From the NCBI GenBank assembly GCA_025529335.1, contig JAMYHX010000098.1, positions 42,827 through 106,826 on the forward strand: a stretch of 64,000 nucleotides of DNA, given 5' to 3'. Shown in pieces: positions 11,499 through 23,423 of the stretch. A program made the translations under genes and the position numbers. Positions within the stretch are counted from its first letter, which is position 1. Each line of letters opens with the position of its first letter. The notes below the pieces were generated by a model, which saw only the letters and a list, made by a program, of their open reading frames with translations, was not told where the DNA came from and searched no databases. Source of the stretch: Rhizopus sp. PT2906. Taxonomy: Eukaryota; Mucoromycota; Mucoromycetes; Mucorales; Rhizopodaceae.

Positions 11499-13285
11499 AT
11501 GGGTGCCGCATTAAGCTGCTTGGCATTACCTGCGTTAACTTCTCTTGGCACATGGGTTGTCAGTTGTTTCTCTGCAGCTGCTTGTTCTTTAGCTTGCAAA
11601 AGGTAAAAAAGAAAAAGAAAAAGAAAGACAAGAGCACCAAGTTTTTTTTTTTTTAAAAAAAAAAATAGCTGCAACTGCAACAACTCTGTGGCAACTCGTA
11701 TTGGCTATGCAGTAAATATATATTTCATAAACTGATCATTTTATATTCATTATGCTTTATAGATCATTTTTTTATTGAATTCTATTGTAAGAGAAAAGGA
11801 GATTATATTCATCATTTTATCAACAGATCAACTTTTATTAGATCGCTTGGCTTATGCTATCGAATTGGGCTATAAAGCAGATCCAAAAGCTGCCTCTCGA
11901 TTATTTGAAGCTCAACTGTACTGAAGGATCTTGTTATGGAATAATTGCAGTAAGCTTTTTTTTTCCCATTTTTATATGCATATCATTAATGAACTCAGGT
12001 ACATCGTATATGTTTCGCACTTGTCCTTTTTCATGCCTTATTGGGGCTTTTACTGTTGGGTGTACGCAACAGTAGACAACCTAGGTCATCCATTCAAAAT
12101 GGTTGGTGGGGGCCCAAGGTCTTGTGCTGGATGCTCTTGTTGGTAGCTTCTTTTTTTATACCAAATGAGTTCTTTCGAGTCTGGGGCAATTATTTCTCTC
12201 TTACCGGAGCAGCGATCTTTATCCTATTTGGTCTTGTACTTCTTGTCGATTTTGCGCACAGTTGGACCGAGAGATGTTTGGAGAATATGGAATACTCTGA
12301 TAAATGGAAATATATCTTGATTGGAGGTACTCTGTTCCTGTATGCGGCTGCCATCACATTGACAGGTATCATGCATGGGTTCTTTACGCCAAATGGATGT
12401 TCATTGAACCAGTTCTTTGTTACTTTCAATGTGATCTTGAGTCTGTTAATCACCTTTTTATGCATCACTCCTTCCGTACAAGAGGCAAATCATCGATCTG
12501 GCTTATCACAATCATCCATCGTGGTAATCTATTGTACCTATCTCGTTTTGTCTGCTGTGGCAAACGAGCCTAATGATAAAGAGTGCAACCCTCTGAGAAG
12601 ATCTCAGGGCCCTCAAACAACATCGATCGTCTTGGGTGCACTATTTACATTTTTGGCTATTGCCTATTCTACAAGCCGAGCAGCTACTCAGGGTTAGAGT
12701 CAAAAAAAAAATATATACAATACCTAATCATGCTCTTTTCTTATTGAAATAGGCGTCGAAGGAGTCACTGAAAGTTCATCCAGAGAGCATCTAATAGCTG
12801 CTGTAGAAAACAGGTAAGCTAAACAAAATAAATGGCTGATTATTATTAAGTTATTTCAGAACTCTCCCGAGATCTGCTTTATACAAAGATGACGATCAAG
12901 ACGATGATGACGATGAACATGATGATGAACGTTATGGAGCTGTATACAACTACTCCTTTTTCCATTTTACTTTTGCAATTGCGGCAATGTACGTCGCTAT
13001 GCTTTTAACCAACTGGTAAGTGAAAAATATATAGATAAATCTCTACTCTAAACTTCTTGAGATAGGAATACAATCATATCAGAACAACCTAATTCTCAAG
13101 ATGACTCTCTCATCCGTATTGGTCAAAGCTACACTGCTGTTTGGGTTAAAGTCGTGTCTGGATGGATATGCTATGGTCTGTACATTTGGAGTTTAATAGC
13201 TCCTGTGTTAATGCCGGATCGATTTTTGGTAAGTCAGAGTGATGGATAATATATGTCTCTAACTCTGAAGTAGGATACATATTAA
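11499..13285 (+). CDS. TMS1: Serine incorporator family multi-pass membrane protein (TMS1/SERINC)
   Basis: Multi-exon gene; I follow eight or nine exons in phase. The start MGAALSCLALPALTSLGTW and the short second exon (SCNCNNSVATRIGYA) match the SERINC N-terminus. Then come IIFLLNSI, IAWLMLSNWAIKQIQ, SCYGIIA and, from 11999, VHRICFALVLFHALLGLLLL with VRNSRQPRSSIQNGWWGPK and SFFIPN, the family's most conserved block. Around ten hydrophobic helices are present. An acidic loop (YKDDDQDDDDEHDDERYG) precedes the last two helices, as in fungal homologues. A strong donor (gtaagt) at 13229 suggests one last intron, so I end at 13285 (...RFLDTY); reading through would stop at 13249. The family is membrane-resident and linked to serine and lipid handling; its biochemical role is debated. 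Its 3' end is 131 bp from MED6's. Confidence 0.92.
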
Positions 13286-13416
13286 CATCGTTTATATACC
13301 ACCCTCTTTCTCTCTTTTCATATCTTGACCACTCATCATTTATATATTTCTACTGCATCCCAAATAAACTATTTTGACACAGTACTTTTTTCACTGACTT
13401 GGATAATACAGTGAAT

Positions 13417-14368
13417 TTATTTCTTCTTTTTGCGATTAGCAAGATTACCTTCATCATTTCGCTTTCTTGGACGCTTTCCATCTTCTATAAAAAAGGAGGG
13501 TAAATATCATATGTATATAGCTGCATGTGTAGACTTGCCTCTTATTGTAGGTATATCTGCATTTGATTTTGATATATCCTCTTGTTCCACTTGCTCTATT
13601 ACTTGTCGTGATTGAGCAACTTTCATCGCTGATACTTCTATGGCTCTATCCATCCAGTGTCTTAGTGCCAATGCTTCCTGTGCACGTAACACTGTGTTTG
13701 GTGATTTCTTTTGTTGATCTGCATTTGATTGTTTCCAATCATAACCCTTGGAAGGATGGAATGTCATCATTTTTTGTGTTTCTTTAAAGGCGCTATTTAC
13801 ATGAAATAAGCTGGTCAACTACAAAGGAGTCAATAAGAAATATACAAAGAGTACAGCGATGGTGTATATTACCAGCCTATTAGCAATAACAGAATATATC
13901 GTAGGTGATTGGTATACGTTGGCTCCCATAATGTAATATGTAGCAATCGGATTGACATCATCCTCTGCTGGTCCTCTTCGGTATCTCTTTTGAATAACCC
14001 ATACAGGTGGTTGTTCATGAACTATGGCAAACTCAATTCCTGTCATTTTTCTAAAATTCTATTTAGCAAATAGATCACTCTCTAAATCTCTTGATTTTAC
14101 CGAAGAGCTTGCACAGTAGCTTCATAAGGCTGCCTTAAGTCATTATATTGAGTCTGCATTGCTAATACTTGATTATTACATTGTCGATCCCAAAATGGTG
14201 AAAGAGCAAAATAGTCCATCACTACTTGTTGATTCTGGAAACCACCCACTCTCTATTGCTAAAGAGTTAATAGACATTATGAATACAAGCACTTGTATTT
14301 ACTTCTAACCAATTTGTATCACGCCATTCTACGCTTGTCAGATCTTCAGTTGCTGCCAATCTTTGCAT
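13417..14368 (-). CDS. MED6: Mediator complex subunit 6
   Basis: Five exons (14303-14368, 14101-14252, 13873-14050, 13539-13818, 13417-13484) join in phase to 247 residues. Exon 1 gives DLTSVEWRDTNWLE; exon 2 VMDYFALSPFWDRQCNNQVL, the MED6 hallmark; exon 3 PPVWVIQKRYRR and ATYYIMGANVYQSPTIYSVIANRL; exon 4 SAFKETQKMMTFHPSKGYDW. The C-terminus is lysine/arginine-rich (KRPRKRN...NRKKKK), a likely nuclear signal. The last intron appears to use a GC donor (AGAG|GCAAGT), needed to keep the frame. MED6 is a head-module subunit of Mediator contacting RNA polymerase II. The gene's upstream flank is only about 185 bp before the transposon remnants start. Confidence 0.93.
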
Positions 14369-14553
14369 ATTTTGATAAAAAGAATAAAAAATCCAAATTC
14401 AATATTGCTCGATGTCACGGGAACGTTAAATTGCCCACCGCAATTAAGTCACAACTCGATCTATTGAAGAATACGAGTAGCCATTCTTTTCAATTGTCTT
14501 TGACTTACCCGGATTACTGGCATCAAGGCCAATATCCCAGCATTCTCTTGCAT

Positions 14554-16143
14554 TTAGGAAGGATATACGGTCTTGTTTAGAAAGTCAGTGTTGCAGTGAC
14601 TGATTTTAGCAGATAGCTCAGGAAATGTCTCCTGGAAGAGCAGCGAGCATAGGCCAGAAAGGCCAATGGCGAGGGCAGACAGGTTGTCTCTAGACTTGAT
14701 GGCCTTTTTGTTTGAGACTAACACACAGTTAGGATTTCGACACAAGAAAGATCCTTTGACCTTTGTCTTTATATCTTTGACAATCTTTCGATGGATGGGG
14801 TGGTCCAGCTTGGAGAAGCAGTACATGTATGTTTGTGATATGTTCTCATTTGTGATACACACATTGGCGTTCATGCCATGCATGCACTGCTTCCATTTTC
14901 CACCATATCTTCTATATCCCTTTATGGTTGAGCCTACCCCCGTGCCTCTGTCTCCGATAAACATGATAGGGCATGGCCTGCTTCTACCTTTTACTAAATA
15001 GTTTATATAATAATTGGTATTCATCAATCGTATATTACTGTACTCTTTATCTTTCTTCCCTATCAAAAACGTTTTTTCTTTTGCACACAATCGTCTTCGA
15101 AAGCGGTTGTTTTGCATTTCACATGTCCTTTTCAATTTGACTCTCTTCCTCGAATTATAAAAATTTCTGAGAGCTAAACGGTTACTGACATGTTGCTGGT
15201 GTATATTCATTGCTTGCTCAACGCCTGTTGCCAACTTTAAGTCTAACTTTGAAAAATTATTTTGCCAATGCACAAGGAAGTCTGGTCAATATTTGATACA
15301 ATGATGGCCCGTCTATTCTTAAGGCATGTAGTTTAGAAGCAGATGGCTGCGGACAAAGCTTTCTGTAAAACTTCTTGTAACCAGCATACATAAGAGTATC
15401 ATTCGCTAGGATGCAAAATGGTAATTGATGAGCTATGATGAACAAGGATATGCTTCTTTTTCTTCAACGTCAGAACATTCCTTTTTCAGGTCATCGATAC
15501 TGAATACACCTTTTCTGTCATCGAGAAGTAGGCTTTTCAGAACAGATTTTAAGCAGCATAATCTCCTTCTTGTTAAGTCTGTGGTGTTGCCTGTGATCAG
15601 CTCTTCTTCTTCTTCCATACCATCATCATCATCATTTTCACTGGTAAGTTGACTTTCTCCTGCAACCTCGGGTTCTGTATCGTCGTGTTCCCTTTCTGTT
15701 ACTTTTTCCCTTAAATCTCTTGCTATAGAATGAAAGTTTCCCTGAACGTATTCTTTAAAAACTACATCTTTTTTCTTTATGGAATTTTTGTCCAAATAAT
15801 CTCTCAGGACAGTAGGTGTACAACTTGCATACGTTGCAGCTTGTGTCAAGACACCTCTTGGTAAGGTTTTGATATTGAGGAACTTTTGTTCCAACTTGTT
15901 CAGATCCCTCTCCACATTTTTGCTTTTTTTAGTAATGGAGTCAACGGTGGCCTTTATATAATCATGAATAGAACGCAAGAAGCTGTTGTATAAGAGTTCA
16001 GGAGATTCTGGTACAAGACGTGGTCTTTTTAAGGGAGGATTCTCAGAGCTTTCGCTAGCAGTACTCTTCAAGTTTTGCCGTAGAATTGGAACCCTTGTTA
16101 TGTTAACGCCATCAAAATGGCTTTTCTGTTCAGTATGTTTCAT
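14554..16143 (-). pseudogene. Degenerate Fanzor-like (TnpB-family) ORF
   Basis: Three overlapping minus-strand frames read as one protein with two compensating frameshifts: 15433-16143, 15257-15445, then 14554-15273. The C-terminal part resembles Fanzor/TnpB nucleases of fungal transposons: FIGDRGTGVGS near the RuvC-II region, TNENISQTYMYCF (family-like T-[ND]-E-x-x-[TS]-S, then a zinc-binding Cys), FLCRNPNC, and SRDNLSALAI, which carries the RuvC-III Asp. One expected zinc Cys is Tyr (TYMYC). I cannot see a RuvC-I Asp motif, which may have been lost between the second and third frames. The N-terminal frame is charged and helical, with an acidic run. The element is not functional as read. Assignment rests on motif memory, not on a search; an unrelated transposon accessory ORF is the alternative. 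Confidence 0.55.
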
Positions 16144-16521
16144 TCTAGGTTATCAAGTGTTTGAGCTGTAAGGAACTCTCATCAGACTATTATCCTCACT
16201 AACCTGATGATAGCTTTTAGAGACTATTGAAGGCAAGAGAAAAAAGAAAAATAAAGTTGTTGCTGATATCCCTGGCCGTGTCAAAGCTTATTTATCACAG
16301 TGATGCTGTCATCTGCGTTAGATACAGTGAAATGACTCATTTTCTTAAAGTAGACTATCTCGACAATATGAAATTAGCAATGTTATCTCCATATATTCTG
16401 ACTGGATGATATAGCTTTTCTACTAAGGTGAATATTATGCTATATTTTTATATTCAAATGGGTAATACTAGAGGCGCTGCAATAGGACACTGCAAGATTC
16501 AAAAAAGAAAATCCCCACAGT
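16144..16521. other. Gap between the two transposon remnants
   Basis: Roughly 380 bases between the Fanzor-like ORF start and the MULE transposase end. No clear terminal repeats or ORFs. Confidence 0.4.
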
Positions 16522-18738
16522 TTATTTCAGGAGATCATACGAGCTTTTAATTACAGCCACGCTTCCTGTAATGAGGCAGATCAACAGATCATTGGTGCAG
16601 CAGGCCTTACAAAGCCTCATCTGATACAGTGAAGCAAATCTGATAAATAACGCCAAATTATATTTCACGGCAAAGAAGGCCTTGGTCTTCATTTGGGGCA
16701 GAAAACCTTTCTTGCTGCGCAACAGAGGCAGGAGCACGAGGAGAAAAAGCAGCTTGGTTACGCGGCTGACCAAAAAAATATGCTTGCACATCTTTGTTTG
16801 ATCAGGGCAGCTGCAGTTCTTCAGATAGCCTTCTTTGGTATCCATCTCATAGAAGAGGATGTCTTCAATGAAGGATCTGCACTGATAGACATTTTCTTCG
16901 AGCTGTTCTATCATAGAACATGCTACGTCGTAGTCAATACAGTATGCTGCTCTTCCCTTCTTTTCTTCGTTGGCTGTCAAGCGAAATCCACCAAAATCAT
17001 GCGCAGCTTTGATTGTATCCTGCCAATAATCTAATGCTACAACTTGAGATAACAAGTAGACTAGGCGATCCACACGCAAAGAGCGAGAATGACCAAGATA
17101 GAACGTCTTCAATTGGTTATGGTACGATTCTATCATATTGTTAGTGTGGAAAGAAGCAGTCTATAAATAGACAGAAAAGTTAGATTTTTAGTAAACTAAA
17201 GCAATAAACAATGATTACCTGTTTCCACGCTTTGGACCACAATTTCTTTCTCGGAAGCCTCAATCTGTTGAAGTACGCAAGGAATACTTCAAATTCCATA
17301 TTTTCAGCAAGGAATAGCTGATAAGCCAGATCGAATGCTTTCGGCGTTTCTGAGTACATCATGCTATTCAGATTAGCGCAAACACGATCTCTTACCAGCT
17401 TTGTGTCGTGACTAGACTTGCTTATCTTCGCCTAAACGTTACATAATGTTTAACATATGCATCAATCCTATATTTAAAACTTACATCTCTCTTGATGTGG
17501 GTTTCCCACGCACGCTTGATATGCCAATGGAACAAGAGAATTTGAACAGGGCCTTCAAAGACATCTCTAATTGCAGCTGTCTCGGCGGAACCACAATCTA
17601 TCATGATTCGCTTCAGGTTCAAAGAAAAGTTGGCCTTTATCCAGGTTAACCACTGATGCAAAGTAGAAATGGTTTCCATATCAGTGATGAAAAAACAAAC
17701 AGGTAGACCTCTGTTCGTGATGTAGTTGTGAACGACGATAGTGAACAGGTAGCTATCTTTGAAGCTGTCCGTAATAAACTTGCATGTTTTGTGAGTGCTA
17801 TCGATACACCATTCTTCAGCTTCTTCAAGGAATTTCTTCTGCCAACCGGATACCTATGAGATTAGGAAAGGACTATTTTCATGGATACAAAAGAGTCGAG
17901 CAGTTTTTTTCTTTTTCCAAATACTTCATCCACTTCTCACAACTATGCTTATCGCGACAACTTTTTCTTGATAGCTTATTCATGTGAGCATTGATGATAT
18001 TCTTTACATCTTGGTAATTGATTAAAAGTGACATAGGGAAGCTACTGAATGGCTTTTTCTTTTCAAGCTATAGAAAGTTATATTATTATCGTGTTTAATA
18101 ACAGTACAAGGATGAAAACAAGCATCATTACCTCAATGAGGCGTTCGTCATCAATACGTAAAAACTTGATGGTTTTTCAGTCCATATTTTCGCTGACCTT
18201 TTCAGTTATCCATTGTTTGACCTCAGAAGGCAAGCGAGAATTCGTAATTTCCTTGATATCCCAAGGACAGTGATCAGGATGCTCCCAGTGGTATTCAACA
18301 TGGATTGTGCCGTCCGTCATGACATGTTTAATGATTTTGGCAGTGCAACCTATCTTGATAGAAGACTTCATAGTAATACGGGTCTTCTTAGGACGCATAG
18401 CCTCTAGTTCGTTACTGCTACTACCTTGATCATTATCTACAGAAGATAAGACGTTAATAGTATCAATAGTACTTGTGCATGATCACACAAATAGAAGGTG
18501 GTGTGAACTGGCAAAGCTTCAAGAACGGGCTCCCCGATGAACTAGAGATTGCTTGCAACGGGATACTGTCGTTTAAATACCCACTTAGAATGCGAGAACG
18601 TGCCCGTTTTGAATTATTCCTCGAACTTATCAGACGTAGTAAAGATAATGGTCTAAACACTTTCCTCATAATCTGGAACAGTAGGGTGAACAAAATTAGC
18701 AATAATAGAGATGGAGGTACTTTTAAAGTTGGTAGACA
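16522..18738 (-). pseudogene. Mutator-like (MULE) transposase, degenerate
   Basis: Exons or fragments on the minus strand give a MULE transposase. The start MSTNFKSTSIS at 18738 leads into an N-terminal region with three in-frame stops between about 18700 and 18560. Next comes MRPKKTRITMKSSIKIGCTA with EYHWEHPDHCPWD. The DDE domain reads EWCIDSTHKTCKF (first Asp), MIDCGSAETAAIRDVF (second Asp), LLFHWHIKRAWE, and NMIESYHNQLK. A SWIM-type zinc finger follows: CSCPDQTKMCKHIF (C-x-C...C-x-H). Several introns of about 35-60 nt can be drawn. Because the N-terminal stops cannot all be spliced out, I call it a pseudogene. No terminal inverted repeats were located by eye. Confidence 0.8.
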
Positions 18739-18886
18739 TTTCAGTAGATGATGTATATTTAATAACTGTGTGAGCTGTTAGGGATAAAGGGTCATAGTGC
18801 GGAGTTTTATGAATTTAAAGGTACTTACGCGTCGCTTTCATTCACTTTTTTTTTTGCCTTCTTTCTTTAAAGAAAACAATTACAAA

Positions 18887-20050
18887 ATGGAAAGACTTCA
18901 ACGTTTATTTGGATCTGCTGCTGCTGGTTTAGGACAGGTTTAATATTATTAAACAGAATGTATATAAAAGCAAACAACTAAATCCTAGTTAGGGAATGCA
19001 ACCTGGCATGGATACACCTACTGTAGACAATGCTGAAATGGTTTATATTTCGTCTTTGGCTCTTTTAAAGGTATTTGATCTAATGAAAGAGAAAATGGCA
19101 TGCTAACGTCAATAATTTTTCTTTCTTAGATGTTGAAACATGGTACAATATAGCTACTTACTGCAAAAGAACAAAGCATTAACAATGAAATTAGGTCGTG
19201 CTGGTGTTCCTATGGAAGTGATGGGTTTGATGCTGGGAGAATTTGTTGACGATTATACTGTTCGTGTAATTGACGTATTCGCTATGCCACAAAGTGGTAC
19301 AGGTGTTTCAGTAGAAGCTGTCGACCCTGTTTTTCAGACCAAGATGTTGGACATGTTAAAGCAGACAGGTAGACCAGAGATGGTTGTTGGATGGTACCAC
19401 TCTCACCCTGGTTTCGGCTGCTGGTTATCTAGCGTTGATATTAATACACAACAGGTAGATCATAAAATCATAAAGCAACAAGACACATGTACTTGACGAA
19501 TCTTTTTTTCTAGAGTTTTGAACAATTGAACCCAAGAGCAGTCGCAGTTGTCGTAGATCCCATTCAATCAGTAAAGGGCAAAGTAGTAATTGATGCATTT
19601 CGACTTATCAACCCTCAAACGGTCATGCTTGGTCAAGAACCACGTCAGACAACCTCAAATATTGGTCATTTAAACAAGCCATCTATTCAAGCATTAATCC
19701 ACGGTTTAAACAGACATTATTATTCGATTGCTATTAACTACAGAAAGAACGAATTAGAAGAAAAAATGTTACTCAACTTGCATAAAAAGGATTGGACTCA
19801 TGGTCTGACATTAGAGAACTTTACTGAACATACTGAGATGAATGAAAAGAGCGTTGCCAGCATGTTGACACTAGCAGAAGCATACAACAAGTCTGTACAA
19901 GAAGAATTAACAATGACACCTGAACAACTCAAAACAAGGCATGTGGGTAAACAGGATCCCAAACGTCACTTGGAGGATAAGGTTGAGGCAGTCATGGGTA
20001 ACAACATTGTCATGGCATTGGGAACAATGATTGATAGCGTTAGTTTTTAA
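18887..20050 (+). CDS. RPN11: 26S proteasome regulatory subunit Rpn11 (JAMM deubiquitinase)
   Basis: Five coding exons (18887-18937, 18993-19070, 19130-19142, 19195-19454, 19514-20050) give 312 residues in an unbroken frame. The MPN+/JAMM active site is intact: the upstream Glu in LMLGEFVDDY and the metal ligands in HSHPGFGCWLSSVD. The C-terminal part (LNLHKKDWTHGL, HLEDKVEAVMGNNIVMALGTMIDSVSF) is that of Rpn11/PSMD14 rather than CSN5. Rpn11 removes ubiquitin chains from substrates in the proteasome lid and is essential in other fungi. Exon 3 is only 13 nt. The gene starts about 150 bp from the MULE remnant and ends 125 bp from the stop of the convergent VTC gene. Confidence 0.97.
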
Positions 20051-20175
20051 AAAAAAATAAATGCTTTTACTTTCTTTGCAAAAAAAAAAAGGAATGTAAA
20101 GTGACCAAATTACTATTATTATTTATTAAAAAGAAGAAAACGGTTACAATAGTTGAAGGGCTATTTCTATTTAAA

Positions 20176-22474
20176 TTACTTGAATCGTAAATAGAAATTG
20201 ACCTAATAAAAGAAGGGAGATTAATGTCAACAGATTCGTATTCAATCCACGAATAACTTACAATGAGAGCAACCACTAAAAGTAAACAGAGTAATGCCGG
20301 GCCCCAAAGATCATCATAACGTCCATCGATACGATGATTGATCATCCTATAAAGATAAATGAGATATATGCATAATAAATACAATCATATTGCAACTAAC
20401 CAGGCTCGTTTTTCAAATCGATACAGTGCATAGATGGCAATTCCTGCAGCCAGTCCAATAAAGATACCACCAACAATACGTGATACCATATCACCAAAAT
20501 TTAACAAGTTTAAAGCAACAGTCAAAAGTAAAGCACAAAACTGCAACCATGAGATGAAGGTACGTTCATTTGCAAAAAAGACCTTGGGCTCTACGCGCAC
20601 TTTCATCTTTGGCTTCTTAGTCTCATCCACCTTGGTACCAAGCTCGAGGTCATGGTTCCCTTTAGCAAATAATTTATGAAGAATGGATGTACTTTGCGAT
20701 GAAGATGACGCTTGACTTTTTTTTTCTTGTTTTGCAGGTGGAACAGGCGGTAGAGCCTGAAACTGCTTTGGTGTCTCTTGAACAAAGGTCTGTAGATTGA
20801 CCTGAGTTTCTGAACTTTTATGAGAGCGATTAGATGTCCTTTCGGCTTGCTTGTTCACCACTGCTTCTTTATTTGCTTTTTCCTGTTCTTCAATCATGGC
20901 CCTTCGATATTTACCATCAATTAAGGGCTTAAAGCTACGTGACCGGGTCAGTCCTATATTTTCGGCTCTAGGTTTACGAATGTCTACGTTTAATTCAGAT
21001 AGCCACCAGGGAAGCAGAGCCAATCGATCGCGATAAAAGTGACACGCACCATGTAGGTATTTGGAAAACCGAGGTACTTCATGTACCAGGTGACTTTCAA
21101 CAAGAGATGTAAGCCATGCAGGCGGTTGCTGGCCCAAATGCGTTTGAAGTTTCGTTTCGAGGATGGCATACGGGAAAAGAAGACAATCATCTTGTTTTAC
21201 ATTGTGAAATGGGTAATCAATACCTACGTCATTACGACGCCAATGATAACTAGGTTGTCTACGTCGAATGCCATCAAGATGGTCTTCACGGATAAAAGTA
21301 AGGTTTGTGTCCAGAGAAATTCGCAATCGTTGGTCATCTGGTAATTGAAATGCTGTGCGGTTATAATACACTCGAAGCATAGGTTCAAGTTGCCGTTCCC
21401 TAAATGATCGTTGTATACCACTAGCAACAAAATGAACGTGATCAACAGCACGTTTGTCTGTATTGGCTTGAATAAGGCTTTGAGCAATTTCGTTTGCTGT
21501 TAAGGTGCCCTGAACAAATGAGTTCACTTGACTTTCTTTCAACCTAAAGCGATCCTTGACTGAGGCTCCATCCAACCATGAAGCATGATGTGTCTTTCGC
21601 TCAATGTAAATATTTGATTTATCATTTGTACCGTACCTAATAAACAAATTAGTGCAACGCTATTAAATAGATGTATTTTTTTTTTTTTTTACCATCGAAA
21701 TCGAATAGCCTCTGATCCTTCATCTCTTTGTAAACGAGTGGTATAGAGGTCAAAATTTGGGTTATCAAAATAAACACTAGAGATAGCCGAATCTGCTGGT
21801 TCCCACTTTTTTTGCTTGTTGTAGATATAAACTGGTAAATGTAGCATGATGATTGCCTTTACTTCCGTTATGTTATCAGGGTGAATCCAGTATTTTGCCG
21901 TTGCTCTTTCAAACTCATTTTGATCTTCAAATGCAGTATCATTTATAGATTTCTTTCCGCGATTGCGACAAATGTCGTGTAGTGCAGATATATAAATAAT
22001 GGCGACATCAAACCGTTGTTTGTCCAAAGGCTTTTCTCTCAGCTTTTCTACAAAGGCTTGCTTTAATTGAAGTCCTGTCCATTTGTCATGCTTTTTTAAA
22101 ATCTTTTGAAAGGCGACAAAGTTGATACGGGTGAAGCGAGAGAGATCATTTACATCAAATAAAATTTCGGTAAGTGCTTCGTCCATTATGCTATAATTAG
22201 TGTCAGAGGCCGTTGAAGGATTTTTTTGTAGTGTCTGTATCGTTCGTTCACAGTAAAGGATACGCGCGTCTATTTCTGAGAGTTTCGCATTGACAAAATC
22301 ATATACTTTGGATAGTTCATTATCTAGCATTTCAATGAATTCTTCCTCATCCTTTGCAGTCCAGCCGTGATCGAGTTGACGGTTCTTTAATTCGTACTTG
22401 AGGCCATCATAAGCGACATAAGATAGTTTCCAAGGAGCAAATATGTTTTGCTGCAGCTCTTGTCCGTATTTCAT
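20176..22474 (-). CDS. SPX-VTC-transmembrane polyphosphate polymerase complex subunit, copy 1
   Basis: Four exons (21693-22474, 20401-21636, 20262-20346, 20176-20202) give 709 residues. I start at the ATG at 22474 (MKYGQELQQNIFAPWKLSY, a normal SPX opening); the in-frame TTG upstream is not used. Domains: SPX (about 1-160), VTC catalytic tunnel (about 190-490) and three C-terminal helices starting at FFANERTFISWLQFCALLL. Charged catalytic-type segments are kept: EAIRFRWYG, IERKTHH, RISLDTNLTF, ILETKLQ. Vtc proteins make polyphosphate from ATP and move it into the vacuole, with SPX sensing inositol pyrophosphates. The linker before the helices is Ser/Gln-rich and long. The last exon encodes only 8 residues. 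Whether it is Vtc4 (catalytic) or Vtc2/3 is not settled. Confidence 0.9.
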
Positions 22475-23423
22475 ATAATGTAAGAATAAATAATGAAAGA
22501 GTTTTGCTTTCTTAAAAGGATACAAAAAAAAGGGCTACTTGTACAAGAGAATGATGGAGAAAAAGAAAGATGATGGATTTACTAATCGCTAATTAAAGAG
22601 AGAAAAAAGGAGAGTATTTATAGTAAATCAATGCGTTCAAAATAGGTTTTGTTTTTTTATCTCATTTCGTTTCTGTTGTGTACGTACGCATTAATTAAAG
22701 GAGTAACTTGTTGTTGTAGTATTGACATAACACTTTATCACTTTTCTTTATTTATGCTATAAACTTTTTCTATCCCTTTTTATATACTTTATAGTACTTT
22801 CATATGAGCCAATTCGTCATTGATGACTATTATAAATACATCATCCAAGTTCATAAAAGTAGAAAAGTTAAAGCACTATGTTTATCAATCGTGCCCCCCC
22901 CTGATTGACAAGGATGTTGGCTAATCGTATCTATTTGTCACTTATCCCTTTTCCTCCTCACTTTTATAAATGAAAAAGTATGATTGTTTGTTGTCTTCAC
23001 AAGATATATTTTGGCCCTTACTTTTGTTTTCAAGATTAAAGGAGTACAAATGACTTCTTTTTAAGCATCATTCATCAATGGTAGTTAAAGGGAAAGCTAG
23101 TCTTGGTTTGTTATGATCTTCTTTTTATTTTGATAGACGTTAAGTAATTGATTGATTTCTCCTCATCTGTTACTGGTAGGCCTTTTAAACTAAAGCATCA
23201 TCAATGTTTACATAATAATACCATTTTCTGTCTCATGCATGCATATTTACCAAGTACTATTTCTTTTCAGTCTAACCTACCCCCTTCTCTCTTCTTCGGA
23301 AGATATTTCGGATAAATGACTTTAAGCCGTTTATTGATAGAATAACCCCATACTGACTTCAATTAAAGCACAAGTCTATTATATCATTGACCTTTGGACT
23401 ATTGTATTACTTTGATTAAAATA
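22475..23423. other. Intergenic, no supported gene
   Basis: About 950 bases upstream of VTC copy 1, AT-rich with pyrimidine runs and a C homopolymer near 22894. No ORF of note. Confidence 0.5.

Noticed and set aside
12190..12573. ORFs in other frames over the TMS1 exon
   Set aside because: Overlap the strongly conserved SERINC exon.
14666..15001. 111-codon plus-strand ORF
   Set aside because: Antisense to the Fanzor-like relic; no independent support.
16157..18785. Similar strings tgagctgtaagga and tgagctgttaggga upstream of the two relic ORFs
   Set aside because: Direct rather than inverted, only about 12 bases, and not extendable; not enough for terminal repeats.
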